Source of the DNA: Ramlibacter ginsenosidimutans
GTDB lineage: Bacteria > Pseudomonadota > Gammaproteobacteria > Burkholderiales > Burkholderiaceae_C
DNA: 64,000 nucleotides
Assembly (NCBI RefSeq): GCF_016654015.1
Contig: NZ_JAEPWM010000001.1
Span: forward strand, 434,001-498,000
Direction: 5' to 3'
The position numbers were made by a program, and so were the translations under genes. Below, in pieces: positions 56,708-64,000 of this stretch (positions are counted from its first letter, which is position 1; each line of letters starts with the position of its first letter). The notes under the pieces were generated by a model that had not been told where the DNA came from, ran no database searches, and saw only the letters and a list, made by a program, of their open reading frames with translations.

Positions 56708-57283
56708 ATGGCTGCGAGCGCTACCGTCCTGATCGTCCCCGGCCTGCGGGACCACGTGCCCCAGCACTGGCAGACGCTGCTCGCGGCGCAGCTGCCGCGC
56801 GTGGCGAGCGTGGCGCCCATGGGCCGCGAAGACCTGGACTGCCGCGCGCGAGTTGATGCGATCGAAGCCGCCGCGCAGCGCATCGAGGGTCCGCTGATCC
56901 TCGTCGCGCACAGCGGCGGCTGCATCATGGTGGCGCACTGGGCGCAGCAGACGAAGCGCCCCGTGCTCGGCGCGCTGCTCGCCACGCCGCCGGACTTCGA
57001 GAAACCGATGCCGGAAGGCTATCCGGCCATCGAGGCGCTGACTCTCGGCGGCTGGCTGCCCGTGCCGCGCCAGCCCCTGCCCTTCCCGAGCATCGTCGCG
57101 GTGAGCCGCAACGACCCGTTGGGCGGCTTCGTGCGGGTGTGCGCGCTGGCCTACGACTGGGGCAGCAAGGTCGTCGACATCGGCGAGGCCGGCCACCTGA
57201 ATCCCGCCTCGGGCTACGGCCCGTGGCCCCTGGCACACGCCTTCATCGAGCAGCTCGCGCAGGCGGCCACCGTCCGCGCCTGA
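56708..57283 (+). CDS. Alpha/beta hydrolase, RBBP9/YdeN family
   Basis: A 191-residue serine hydrolase. The nucleophile is S69 in LILVAHSGGCIMVAHWA. Acid and His are in VAVSRNDPLGG and GEAGHLNPASGYG. VLIVPGLRDHVPQHWQTLLA is the usual RBBP9/YdeN N-terminus. The ATG at 56708 comes two bases after the BKACE stop, so the two are coupled. It could release a CoA or ester intermediate; this is inference. Confidence 0.9.
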   Translation: MAASATVLIVPGLRDHVPQHWQTLLAAQLPRVASVAPMGREDLDCRARVDAIEAAAQRIEGPLILVAHSGGCIMVAHWAQQTKRPVLGALLATPPDFEKPMPEGYPAIEALTLGGWLPVPRQPLPFPSIVAVSRNDPLGGFVRVCALAYDWGSKVVDIGEAGHLNPASGYGPWPLAHAFIEQLAQAATVRA

Positions 57284-57314
57284 GCCGCCCCTTCCCTTTT
57301 CCAGGAGAACCGCC

Positions 57315-58286
57315 ATGGCACGTGCCATCCATTTCCACCAGACCGGCGGACCCGAGGTCCTGCGCCTCGAACAGGTCGAGGCCGGCGAGCCGGGTCCCGG
57401 CCAGGCGCGCGTGCGCCACACCTACATCGCAGTCAACTTCATCGACATCTACTTCCGCACCGGCCGTTATCCGCTGGCCCTGCCGAACGGGCTGGGCTCG
57501 GACGCGGTGGGCGTGGTGGAGGCGGTGGGGCCCGGCGTCACCGAGGTCAAGCCCGGTGACCGCGTCGGCTACCTGCTGGGCCCGCAGGGTGCGTACTCGG
57601 ACGTGCGCGTGATGCCCGCCGAAGTGCTGATCCCGCTGCCCGACGGCGTGAGCGACGCGACGGCGTCCACGCTGATGATGAAGGGCATGACGGCGCAGTA
57701 CCTGTTCCGCCAGGTCTATCCGCTCAAGGGCGGCGAAACCATCCTGTACCACGCCGCCGCGGGCGGTGTCGGCCTGATCGCCTGCCAGTGGGCCAAGGCG
57801 CTCGGCGTGCGCATGATTGGCACGGTCAGCACGGACGAGAAGGCGGAGATCGCCCGGGCCGCCGGCTGCGCCGAAGTGATCGTGACCTCGCGCGAGGACA
57901 TCGCCAAGCGCGTGCGCGAGCTCACCGACGGCCAAGGCGTGCCGGTGGTCTACGACTCGGTGGGCAAGGACACGCTGATGGCGTCCCTGGACAGCCTGGC
58001 CGTGCGCGGCCACTTCGTGAGCAACGGCACGAGCTCCGGCCCGGTCGTGATCGACACGACGCTTCTGGCCGTGAAGGGCTCCATCTGGATGACGCGACCG
58101 GCGATGATCCACTACGCCACCCCGCGCCCCAGGATGCTCGCGATGGCGGACGAGCTGTTCGGCCTCGTCCAGGCCGGCAAGATCCGCAGCGAGCCGAGCC
58201 GCACCTACCCGCTGTCCGAAGCGGCGCAGGCGCACGCCGCCCTCGAGTCGCGCAGCACGACCGGCGCGACCGTGCTCGTTCCCTGA
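57315..58286 (+). CDS. NADPH:quinone oxidoreductase-like (zeta-crystallin family)
   Basis: A 323-residue medium-chain dehydrogenase/reductase without the zinc cysteines, as in QOR. NFIDIYFRTGRYPLALPNGL is the QOR signature. The NADPH motif is HAAAGGVGLIACQWAKALGV, followed by GTVSTDEKAEIARAAGC. It reduces quinones or enones. CCAGGAGAA precedes the ATG. It is the fourth gene of the operon. Confidence 0.94.
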   Translation: MARAIHFHQTGGPEVLRLEQVEAGEPGPGQARVRHTYIAVNFIDIYFRTGRYPLALPNGLGSDAVGVVEAVGPGVTEVKPGDRVGYLLGPQGAYSDVRVMPAEVLIPLPDGVSDATASTLMMKGMTAQYLFRQVYPLKGGETILYHAAAGGVGLIACQWAKALGVRMIGTVSTDEKAEIARAAGCAEVIVTSREDIAKRVRELTDGQGVPVVYDSVGKDTLMASLDSLAVRGHFVSNGTSSGPVVIDTTLLAVKGSIWMTRPAMIHYATPRPRMLAMADELFGLVQAGKIRSEPSRTYPLSEAAQAHAALESRSTTGATVLVP

Positions 58287-58303
58287 ACCGGCGAAGGCGA
58301 GCC

Positions 58304-59620
58304 ATGAGCATCGAACTCACCGCGGACCAGGCGCGTCCCGTTCCGCAAGACAGCTACCTGTTCGGCCCCGGCGCCGCCTGGTTCGCCTACGCGATGACGC
58401 TGGGACTGATGGTCATGGACTACGTCGACCGCCAGGTCATCGTCTCGCTGTTCCCGCACATGAAGGCCGAATGGGGCCTGAGCGACACGCAACTGGGCGG
58501 GCTCGTGTCCATCGTGTCCGTCACGGTGGCGCTCGGTGCCCTGCCCATCGCGCTGTTTGCCGACCGGGCGAGCCGCGTGCGCAGCATCGTCGCGATGGCG
58601 CTCGTGTGGAGCATGGCCACCATCTCCTGCATGTTCACGCGCAGCTACCAGGGCTTGCTGGCCGCTCGCGGCGCGGTGGGTCTCGGCGAAGCGGGCTACG
58701 GCTCGGTGGGCGCCGCGCTGATCGCGAGCCACTTCCCGGCGCGCCTGCGCGGTGCGCTGATGGCCGGCTTCTTCGCCTCCGCATCGATCGGCTCCGTCGT
58801 CGGCGTGATGCTGGGCGGCCTGATCGCCGCGCGCTGGGGCTGGAAGTCCGCCTTCGGCCTGGTCGGCGTGCCTGGCCTGGTGCTCGCCCTGCTGTACCTG
58901 CGGGTGCGCGACTACCGCACCGTGGCGCTGACGCCGGCGCTGGACCGGGCCACGCGCAGCGTCGGCGGCGTCACCCGGCACGTCTGGCGCGCGCTCACCC
59001 GCCCGACCACGATGATGTACGTGTGCCTGGGCGCCGCGGCGCAACTGGTGGTGGTCTCGGCGCTCTGGTCCTGGTTGCCCAGCTTCCTGAACCGCGTGCA
59101 CGGCATCCCCGCCGACCAGGCCGGCGTGCGCGCCGCGCTGGTCGTGCTGTGCGGCGCGGTCGGCAGCGTGGCTTGGGGCGCGCTGGTGGACCGCGCCGGC
59201 AACCGCCGCCCGCGCAACAAGCTGCTGACGATGGCGGGCCTGTGCCTGCTCTCGATGGTGGTCCTGTCCGTGCCCTTCGCGGCCCCGGCATTGGGCTTCG
59301 CGCTGTCGCCGCAGACGCAGTTCGGCCTGATCGCGGCCGGCAGCTTCGTCGTGACCTGCACCGTCGGTCCGGTGTCCGCCGTCGTGATCGACGTGATCCA
59401 TCCCGGCGTGCGCGCCACCGGCTCTTCGGTGCTCGCACTGTTCCAGAACCTGTTCGGCCTGGCCGCCGGCCCGCTGGTGGCCGGCCTGCTGTCCGACGCG
59501 TTCGGGCTCACCCTCGCGCTGGCGGTCACGCCGCTGTTCTCCATCTTCGCCGCCATCGCCTTCGTGCGCGCGGCCCGCACCTACGAGTCGGACGCCGCCC
59601 GCGCCTCCGACCCTCACTGA
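58304..59620 (+). CDS. MFS transporter (Spinster/aromatic acid type)
   Basis: A 438-residue 12-helix carrier. YVDRQVIVSLFPHMKAEWGL and LSDTQLGGLVSIVSVTVALG match the MFS group that includes spinster-like and hexuronate/aromatic acid permeases. The loop motif ALFADRASRVRSIV corresponds to the G-X-X-X-D-R-X-G-R signature. It is the likely uptake carrier for the operon's substrate or product. A 17-base gap separates it from the reductase gene; the ATG is at 58304. Confidence 0.9.
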   Translation: MSIELTADQARPVPQDSYLFGPGAAWFAYAMTLGLMVMDYVDRQVIVSLFPHMKAEWGLSDTQLGGLVSIVSVTVALGALPIALFADRASRVRSIVAMALVWSMATISCMFTRSYQGLLAARGAVGLGEAGYGSVGAALIASHFPARLRGALMAGFFASASIGSVVGVMLGGLIAARWGWKSAFGLVGVPGLVLALLYLRVRDYRTVALTPALDRATRSVGGVTRHVWRALTRPTTMMYVCLGAAAQLVVVSALWSWLPSFLNRVHGIPADQAGVRAALVVLCGAVGSVAWGALVDRAGNRRPRNKLLTMAGLCLLSMVVLSVPFAAPALGFALSPQTQFGLIAAGSFVVTCTVGPVSAVVIDVIHPGVRATGSSVLALFQNLFGLAAGPLVAGLLSDAFGLTLALAVTPLFSIFAAIAFVRAARTYESDAARASDPH

Positions 59621-59637
59621 CCCCGGAGGAAACTCAA

Positions 59638-61266
59638 ATGCTCGGTTCCATGATGCAGCAGCCGCTGCTGATCTCATCCCTGCTCACGCACGCGGAACGC
59701 CACCACGGCGAGCAGGAGGTCGTCTCGCGCCGCGTCGAGGGCGACCTGCACCGCACCACCTACAAGCACTTGGCGGCCCGCGCGCGCCGCATGGCGAACG
59801 CGCTCGAGAGGCTGGGCGTGCGCTTCGGCCAGCGCGTGGGCACGCTGGCCTGGAACGGCTACCGCCACATGGAGCTGTACTACGCGGCGTCCGGCTCGGG
59901 CGCCGTGCTGCACACGCTCAACCCGCGCCTGCATCCGGACCAGGTGGTCTGGATCGCCGACCATGCGGAAGACGAAGTGCTGTTCTTCGACCTGAGCTTC
60001 CTGCCCCTGGTCGAGGCGATCGCCGGCCGCACGAAGACCATCAAGGCCTTCATCGCGATGACCGACCGCTCGCGCATGCCCGCGAGCAGCGCCGTGCCCA
60101 ACCTGCTGTGCTACGAGGACCTGCTGGAGGCCGAGTCGGACCGCTTCGAGTGGCCGGTATTCGACGAGAACACCGCCAGCTCCCTTTGCTACACCTCGGG
60201 CACCACCGGCCATCCCAAGGGCGCGCTCTACAGCCACCGCTCGACGCTGCTGCACACCTTCGCCAGCGCGCTGCCCGATGCGCTGAACTGGTCGGCGCGC
60301 GACGTGATCCTGCCGGTGGTTCCCATGTTCCACGTCAACGCCTGGGGCCTGCCCTATGCGGCGTGCATGGTGGGCGCCAAGCTGGTGTTCCCCGGCCCGT
60401 TCCTGGACGGCAAGAGCCTGCACGACCTGTTCGAGGCCGAAGGCGTCACCGTCTCCGCCGGCGTGCCCACCGTGTGGCAGGGACTGCTCGCGCACGTGGA
60501 GGCGAACAACCTGCGCTTCCGCACGATGCGCCGCACGATCATCGGCGGCTCGGCCTGCCCGCCCGCCATGGTGCAGGCGTTCCAGGACCGCTACGACGTG
60601 CAGGTGCTGCACGCCTGGGGCATGACGGAGCTGAGCCCGCTCGGCACCGTCTGCACCCTCAAGGCGCACCAGCTCGGGCTGCCGCCCGGGCAGCGCCTGG
60701 CCATCCAGGCGAAGCAGGGCCGCGCCGTCTTCGGCATCGACATGAAGATCGTGGACGACGAAGGCCGCGAGCTGCCGCACGACGGCAAGCAGTCGGGCGA
60801 GCTGCTGGTGCGCGGCCCGTGGGTGATCCGCGAGTACTTCCGCGGCGAAGGCGGCGACCCGCTGGTGAACGGCTGGTTCCCCACGGGCGACGTGGCAACC
60901 ATCGACGCGGACGGTTTCATGCAGATCACCGACCGCAGCAAGGACGTGATCAAGTCCGGCGGCGAGTGGATCGGCTCGATCGACCTCGAGAACATCGCGA
61001 TGGCGCACCCGTCGGTGGCGATGGCGGCGTGCATCGCCGCGCACCACCCCAAGTGGGACGAGCGGCCGCTGCTGGTGGTGGTGAAGAAGCCGGGCGCCGA
61101 ACTCACGCGCAGCGATTTGATCGCGTTCTACGAGGGCAAGATCGCCAGGTGGTGGACGCCGGACGACGTGGTGTTCGTCGACGCGATTCCGCTCGGCGCG
61201 ACCGGAAAGATGCAGAAGAACAAGCTGCGCGAGCAGTTCCGGGAGCACCGGTTGCCGAGCGCCTGA
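59638..61266 (+). CDS. AMP-binding acyl-CoA synthetase (medium/long-chain type)
   Basis: A 542-residue adenylate-forming ligase. P-loop [20 protein letters not shown], then [37 protein letters not shown], hinge [20 protein letters not shown] and the catalytic Lys in [17 protein letters not shown]. It resembles DMSP-CoA/dimethylmalonyl- or medium-chain fatty acyl-CoA ligases. It would make the CoA thioester in the pathway. GGAGGAAA precedes the ATG at 59638. Confidence 0.93.
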   Translation: MLGSMMQQPLLISSLLTHAERHHGEQEVVSRRVEGDLHRTTYKHLAARARRMANALERLGVRFGQRVGTLAWNGYRHMELYYAASGSGAVLHTLNPRLHPDQVVWIADHAEDEVLFFDLSFLPLVEAIAGRTKTIKAFIAMTDRSRMPASSAVPNLLCYEDLLEAESDRFEWPVFDENTASSLCYTSGTTGHPKGALYSHRSTLLHTFASALPDALNWSARDVILPVVPMFHVNAWGLPYAACMVGAKLVFPGPFLDGKSLHDLFEAEGVTVSAGVPTVWQGLLAHVEANNLRFRTMRRTIIGGSACPPAMVQAFQDRYDVQVLHAWGMTELSPLGTVCTLKAHQLGLPPGQRLAIQAKQGRAVFGIDMKIVDDEGRELPHDGKQSGELLVRGPWVIREYFRGEGGDPLVNGWFPTGDVATIDADGFMQITDRSKDVIKSGGEWIGSIDLENIAMAHPSVAMAACIAAHHPKWDERPLLVVVKKPGAELTRSDLIAFYEGKIARWWTPDDVVFVDAIPLGATGKMQKNKLREQFREHRLPSA

Positions 61267-61267
61267 C

Positions 61268-62281
61268 ATGGAACTCGCCGTCCACTTCTCGCAGTCCTCG
61301 GCGCGCGCGCGCAGCCTGCTGCCCGGCATGCTGGCCTGCGCCGTCGTCGGCGCCGCGGCGGGCTTCCTGTCGGAGCACTACCGCGCGCCGGTCATGCTGT
61401 TCGCGCTGCTGCTCGGCATGTCCATGAACTTCCTGTCGGCGGACGGGCCCTGCCGCGCCGGCATCGAATTCACCGCGAAGCAGGTGCTGCGCATCGGCAT
61501 CGCGCTGCTCGGACTGCGCATCACGGTGGGCCAGGTCGCCAACCTGGGCTGGGGCCCGGTCGTGCTGGTGCTCACCTGCGTGATCGTGACCATCGCCGCG
61601 GCTATGGCTGCGGCGAAGCTGATGGGCTTCAATCTCCTGTTTGGCTTGCTCAGCGGCGGCGCCACCGCGATCTGCGGCGCCTCCGCCGCGCTCGCCCTGT
61701 CCGCCGCCCTGCCCGCGCATCCGCAGAAGGACCGCGCGACGCTGTTCACCGTGATCGTCGTCTCCGCGCTGTCCACCGTGGCCATGGTGCTGTACCCGAT
61801 GGTCACGCAGGCCCTGGGCTTCGCGCCGCCGACGGCGGGCAAGTTCCTGGGCGCCACCATCCACGACGTCGCCCAGGTGGTCGGCGCCGGCTACAGCATC
61901 TCGCCGGAAGCGGGCGACATCGCCACGCTGGTGAAGCTGATGCGCGTGGCCATGCTGCTGCCCGTCATCCTGTTCGCCTCGCTGCTCACGCGCCGCCTGG
62001 GCGCGGTCGAGGGCGGCGAGCGCCCGCCGCTGCTGCCCTGGTTCGCCGTCGCCTTCGCGGTGCTGGTCGCCATCAACAGCACCGGCTGGGTGCCGCACGC
62101 GGTGCAGTCCGCGGGCAACGACGTTTCGCGCTGGCTGCTGGTCGGCTCGATCGCGGGCATCGGCATGAAGAGCCACCTGAAGGAAGTCGCGACCGTCGGC
62201 ATCAAGCCGGTCCTCCTGATGGTGGGCGAAACGCTGTTCCTCGCCACCCTGGCCATGGCCCTGTTGCACTGGCTGTCCTGA
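61268..62281 (+). CDS. YeiH-family putative sulfate exporter (UPF0324)
   Basis: A 337-residue membrane protein with about ten hydrophobic segments. The conserved LLFGLLSGGATAICGASAAL block and GATIHDVAQVVGAGYSIS match the UPF0324/Cons_hypoth698 family, annotated in databases as putative sulfate exporters. The ATG follows the ligase stop by one base, so it is part of the operon. If the name is right, it would remove sulfate made from sulfite freed by the dioxygenase; that link is inference. Confidence 0.88.
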   Translation: MELAVHFSQSSARARSLLPGMLACAVVGAAAGFLSEHYRAPVMLFALLLGMSMNFLSADGPCRAGIEFTAKQVLRIGIALLGLRITVGQVANLGWGPVVLVLTCVIVTIAAAMAAAKLMGFNLLFGLLSGGATAICGASAALALSAALPAHPQKDRATLFTVIVVSALSTVAMVLYPMVTQALGFAPPTAGKFLGATIHDVAQVVGAGYSISPEAGDIATLVKLMRVAMLLPVILFASLLTRRLGAVEGGERPPLLPWFAVAFAVLVAINSTGWVPHAVQSAGNDVSRWLLVGSIAGIGMKSHLKEVATVGIKPVLLMVGETLFLATLAMALLHWLS

Positions 62282-62308
62282 GATCCACAATCACCACGGA
62301 GGTTCGCC

Positions 62309-63286
62309 ATGAACACTTCTTCCCTCTCGCGCCGCCGCCTGCTGTCCACCGCGCTGCTGGCGCTCGCCCCCGGTTTCGCCCTGGCGCAGGCATGGCCGAC
62401 CCACACGATTCGCCTGGTCGTCGCCGGCCCAGCCGGCGGCAGCGCCGACCTGGCCGCGCGCATCATCGCGGACCCGCTCGCCAAGGAGCTGGGCCAGCCG
62501 GTGATCGTCGACGACAAGCCGGGCGCCGCGGGCGCGATCGCGGTGGGTGACCTGCTGCACTCGCCGCGCGACGGCCACACCCTGCTGGTCGGCGTGAACG
62601 CGCTGGTGAGCGAGATCCCGCACATCGTCAAGCTGCAGTGGGACATGTCCAAGGAGATCCGCCCGCTGGCCGAACTGGCGCGCGGCGGCCTCGTGCTGGT
62701 GGCCAATCCCTCCGTGCCCGCGAAGGACCTGAAGGAACTGGTGATGTACGCCAAGGCGCACCCCGGCATGAACGTCGCTTCGTACAGCCCCGGCACGCTG
62801 TCGCACGTGCTGGGCCTGCAGTTGAACCAGGCCGCGGGCACGCAGCTCGTGCACGTGGGCTACAAGGGCTCGACGCAGGCGCTCACCGACGTGATGGGGA
62901 ACCACGTGCCGCTGATGTTCGACGGCCTCGCCACCTCGCTGCCCATGATCAAGGGCGGCAAGATCAAGGCCTACGCCGTGAGCTCGCCCAAGCGCATGCC
63001 GCAACTGCCCGACGTGCCGACCTTCCACGAGCTCGGTTACCCCCAGCTCGATGCGCTGGCCTGGCTGGGACTGTGGTCCACGCCCGACGTGCCCGCGCCC
63101 GTGCAGGCGCGCGTGCGCGAAGCGACGCTCAAGGTGCTGGCCGATCCCGCGGTCCGCGCGCGCCTGATCGACACCGGGTTCGACGCGGGACTGCCGCGCA
63201 CGACCGACGACATGGTGAAGGGCCTGAAGACGGACTACGACCGCGTCGGCGGCGTGCTACAGGCCATCGGCTTCAAGCCGGAGTGA
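62309..63286 (+). CDS. Bug-family tripartite tricarboxylate transporter solute-binding protein
   Basis: A 325-residue periplasmic binding protein of the TctC/Bug family. The signal NTSSLSRRRLLSTALLALAP to FALAQA has a twin-arginine-like RRR; the mature part starts AWPTHTIRLVVAGPAGGSAD, the usual ligand loop. VDDKPGAAGAIAVGDLLHS and VHVGYKGSTQALTDVMGN are standard. No TctA/TctB membrane genes are seen in the window; Bug proteins are often orphaned. It is probably a sensor or uptake receptor for the operon's carboxylate. Confidence 0.95.
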   Translation: MNTSSLSRRRLLSTALLALAPGFALAQAWPTHTIRLVVAGPAGGSADLAARIIADPLAKELGQPVIVDDKPGAAGAIAVGDLLHSPRDGHTLLVGVNALVSEIPHIVKLQWDMSKEIRPLAELARGGLVLVANPSVPAKDLKELVMYAKAHPGMNVASYSPGTLSHVLGLQLNQAAGTQLVHVGYKGSTQALTDVMGNHVPLMFDGLATSLPMIKGGKIKAYAVSSPKRMPQLPDVPTFHELGYPQLDALAWLGLWSTPDVPAPVQARVREATLKVLADPAVRARLIDTGFDAGLPRTTDDMVKGLKTDYDRVGGVLQAIGFKPE

Positions 63287-63295
63287 CCCGGACCC

Positions 63296-63313
63296 ACGGA
63301 CGGCGCCGTCCGT
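63296..63313. terminator. Perfect 18-bp palindrome between the two Bug genes
   Basis: ACGGACGGC directly abuts GCCGTCCGT, ten bases after the first Bug gene stop. It could fold as a 7-bp hairpin. No T-run follows. It is a possible terminator or attenuator within a 113-base gap. Confidence 0.4.
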
Positions 63314-63399
63314 CAGTCGCCTGCGGACTGCGCGGGTGGTGACAGCGATTCGACAGTTTTCGCGCTTAGGGTAGCGGGCTGCACCAACAGGAGACATCC

Positions 63400-64000
63400 A
63401 TGCAGCGCCGCCATTTCCTGCAGGCCACGGCCGCAGGCCTCGTGATCCCCGCCGCGAGCTGGGCCGAGGACAAGTACCCGTCCAAGCCGATCACGCTGAT
63501 CTGCCCCTACGCGCCGGGCGGCAACGCCGACCTGCGTTCGCGCCAGATCGGCAAGTTCATCTCGGAAGCCCTGGGCCAGCCGGTGCTGGTCGACAACAAG
63601 GCGGGCGCCGGCGGCAACATCGGTACGGCCATGGTCGCGCAGGCCAAGCCGGACGGCTACACCATCGGCATGGGCAACTTCGCGCCGCTGGCGGTGAACC
63701 CCAGCATGTTCGAGAAGCTCTCGTTCGACCCGCAGAAGGACCTGACGCCGATCTGCCTGATCGAGAAGGGCCCGCTGGTGCTGATGGTGCGCCCTGACTC
63801 GAAGTTCAAGTCGGTCAAGGACATCATCACCTTCGCCAAGGCCAACCCGGGCAAGCTGACGTTCGCGTCCGGCGGGCTGGGCGGCTCGCACCATCTCTCG
63901 GGCGAACTGTTCAAGCAGATCGCCGGCATCGACATGACGCACGTGCCCTACAAGGGCGGTTCGCTCGCCACCGTGGACCTGCTGGGCGGCCAGGTGGACA
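63400..64000 (+). CDS. Bug-family solute-binding protein, 3' truncated by window edge
   Basis: The visible 200 residues start MQRRHFLQATAAGLVIPAAS with an arginine-pair signal peptide (cleavage near ASWA), then DKYPSKPITLICPYAPGGNA, VDNKAGAGGNIGTAMVAQA and THVPYKGGSLATVDLLGGQV, typical of the TctC/Bug family. CAGGAGA precedes the ATG. It is a divergent paralogue of the preceding gene and may bind a related ligand. The C-terminus lies beyond the window. Confidence 0.93.
   Translation, partial: MQRRHFLQATAAGLVIPAASWAEDKYPSKPITLICPYAPGGNADLRSRQIGKFISEALGQPVLVDNKAGAGGNIGTAMVAQAKPDGYTIGMGNFAPLAVNPSMFEKLSFDPQKDLTPICLIEKGPLVLMVRPDSKFKSVKDIITFAKANPGKLTFASGGLGGSHHLSGELFKQIAGIDMTHVPYKGGSLATVDLLGGQVD

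Overview
The window is GC-rich chromosomal DNA of a Burkholderiales betaproteobacterium, most likely a Comamonadaceae member of the Ramlibacter/Variovorax type (inference from protein style). Support comes from two Bug-family solute-binding proteins, an SAH riboswitch in front of ahcY, a double-length UvrA and a leucine-degradation cluster. Coding density is very high, many adjacent genes overlap by 1-4 bases, and GTG/TTG starts are common. I saw no tRNA, rRNA, insertion sequence, integrase, prophage or CRISPR array.

Positions 1-20300 are mostly housekeeping. In order: a truncated haem-oxygenase-like diiron protein; ruvAB divergent from phoH-ybeY; dtd and a cation-efflux gene; a vapBC toxin-antitoxin pair; tyrS divergent from an M23 peptidase and anmK; erpA; bactofilin; rplM-rpsI; rlmJ; a fructosamine-kinase-like gene; a ClpP paralogue; the riboswitch-led methionine-cycle operon ahcY-tlyA-metF; and an ATP-dependent DNA ligase of LigC type.

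Positions 20400-30400 hold a DUF2231 membrane protein with a sorbosone-dehydrogenase-like lipoprotein, an FAD monooxygenase, arfB, a stand-alone LigD polymerase domain (separate from the LigC-like ligase about 3.5 kb away), prfC, a HAD phosphatase, and a polyamine-type group of two glutamine-amidotransferase-like hydrolases plus a deacetylase. Ten perfect TCAGCC repeats begin at the deacetylase stop codon.

Positions 30400-50500 hold a 1968-residue UvrA with four ATPase cassettes, then a long leftward operon that reads acyl-CoA ligase, MCC beta, lipoprotein, acyl-CoA dehydrogenase, enoyl-CoA hydratase, DUF4126, MCC alpha, hydroxyacid dehydrogenase, HMG-CoA lyase, YbaK, DUF1289 and a DsbA-like isomerase. 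The core is the liu leucine/isovalerate route to acetoacetate. A divergent AraC regulator at 49453 is the probable controller.

Positions 50500-64000 hold an MFS carrier, a large MalT/LAL-type LuxR regulator, and a rightward catabolic operon: TauD/TfdA dioxygenase, BKACE enzyme, alpha/beta hydrolase, quinone reductase, MFS, acyl-CoA ligase, YeiH-type putative sulfate exporter and two Bug proteins. Its substrate is unknown; an organosulfonate or a carnitine-like compound would fit. This is the best candidate for an undescribed system here.

Intergenic structure is rich: a near-identical palindrome recurs at three convergent gene ends, a 150-bp near-perfect palindrome lies before rlmJ, and several perfect dyads precede individual genes.
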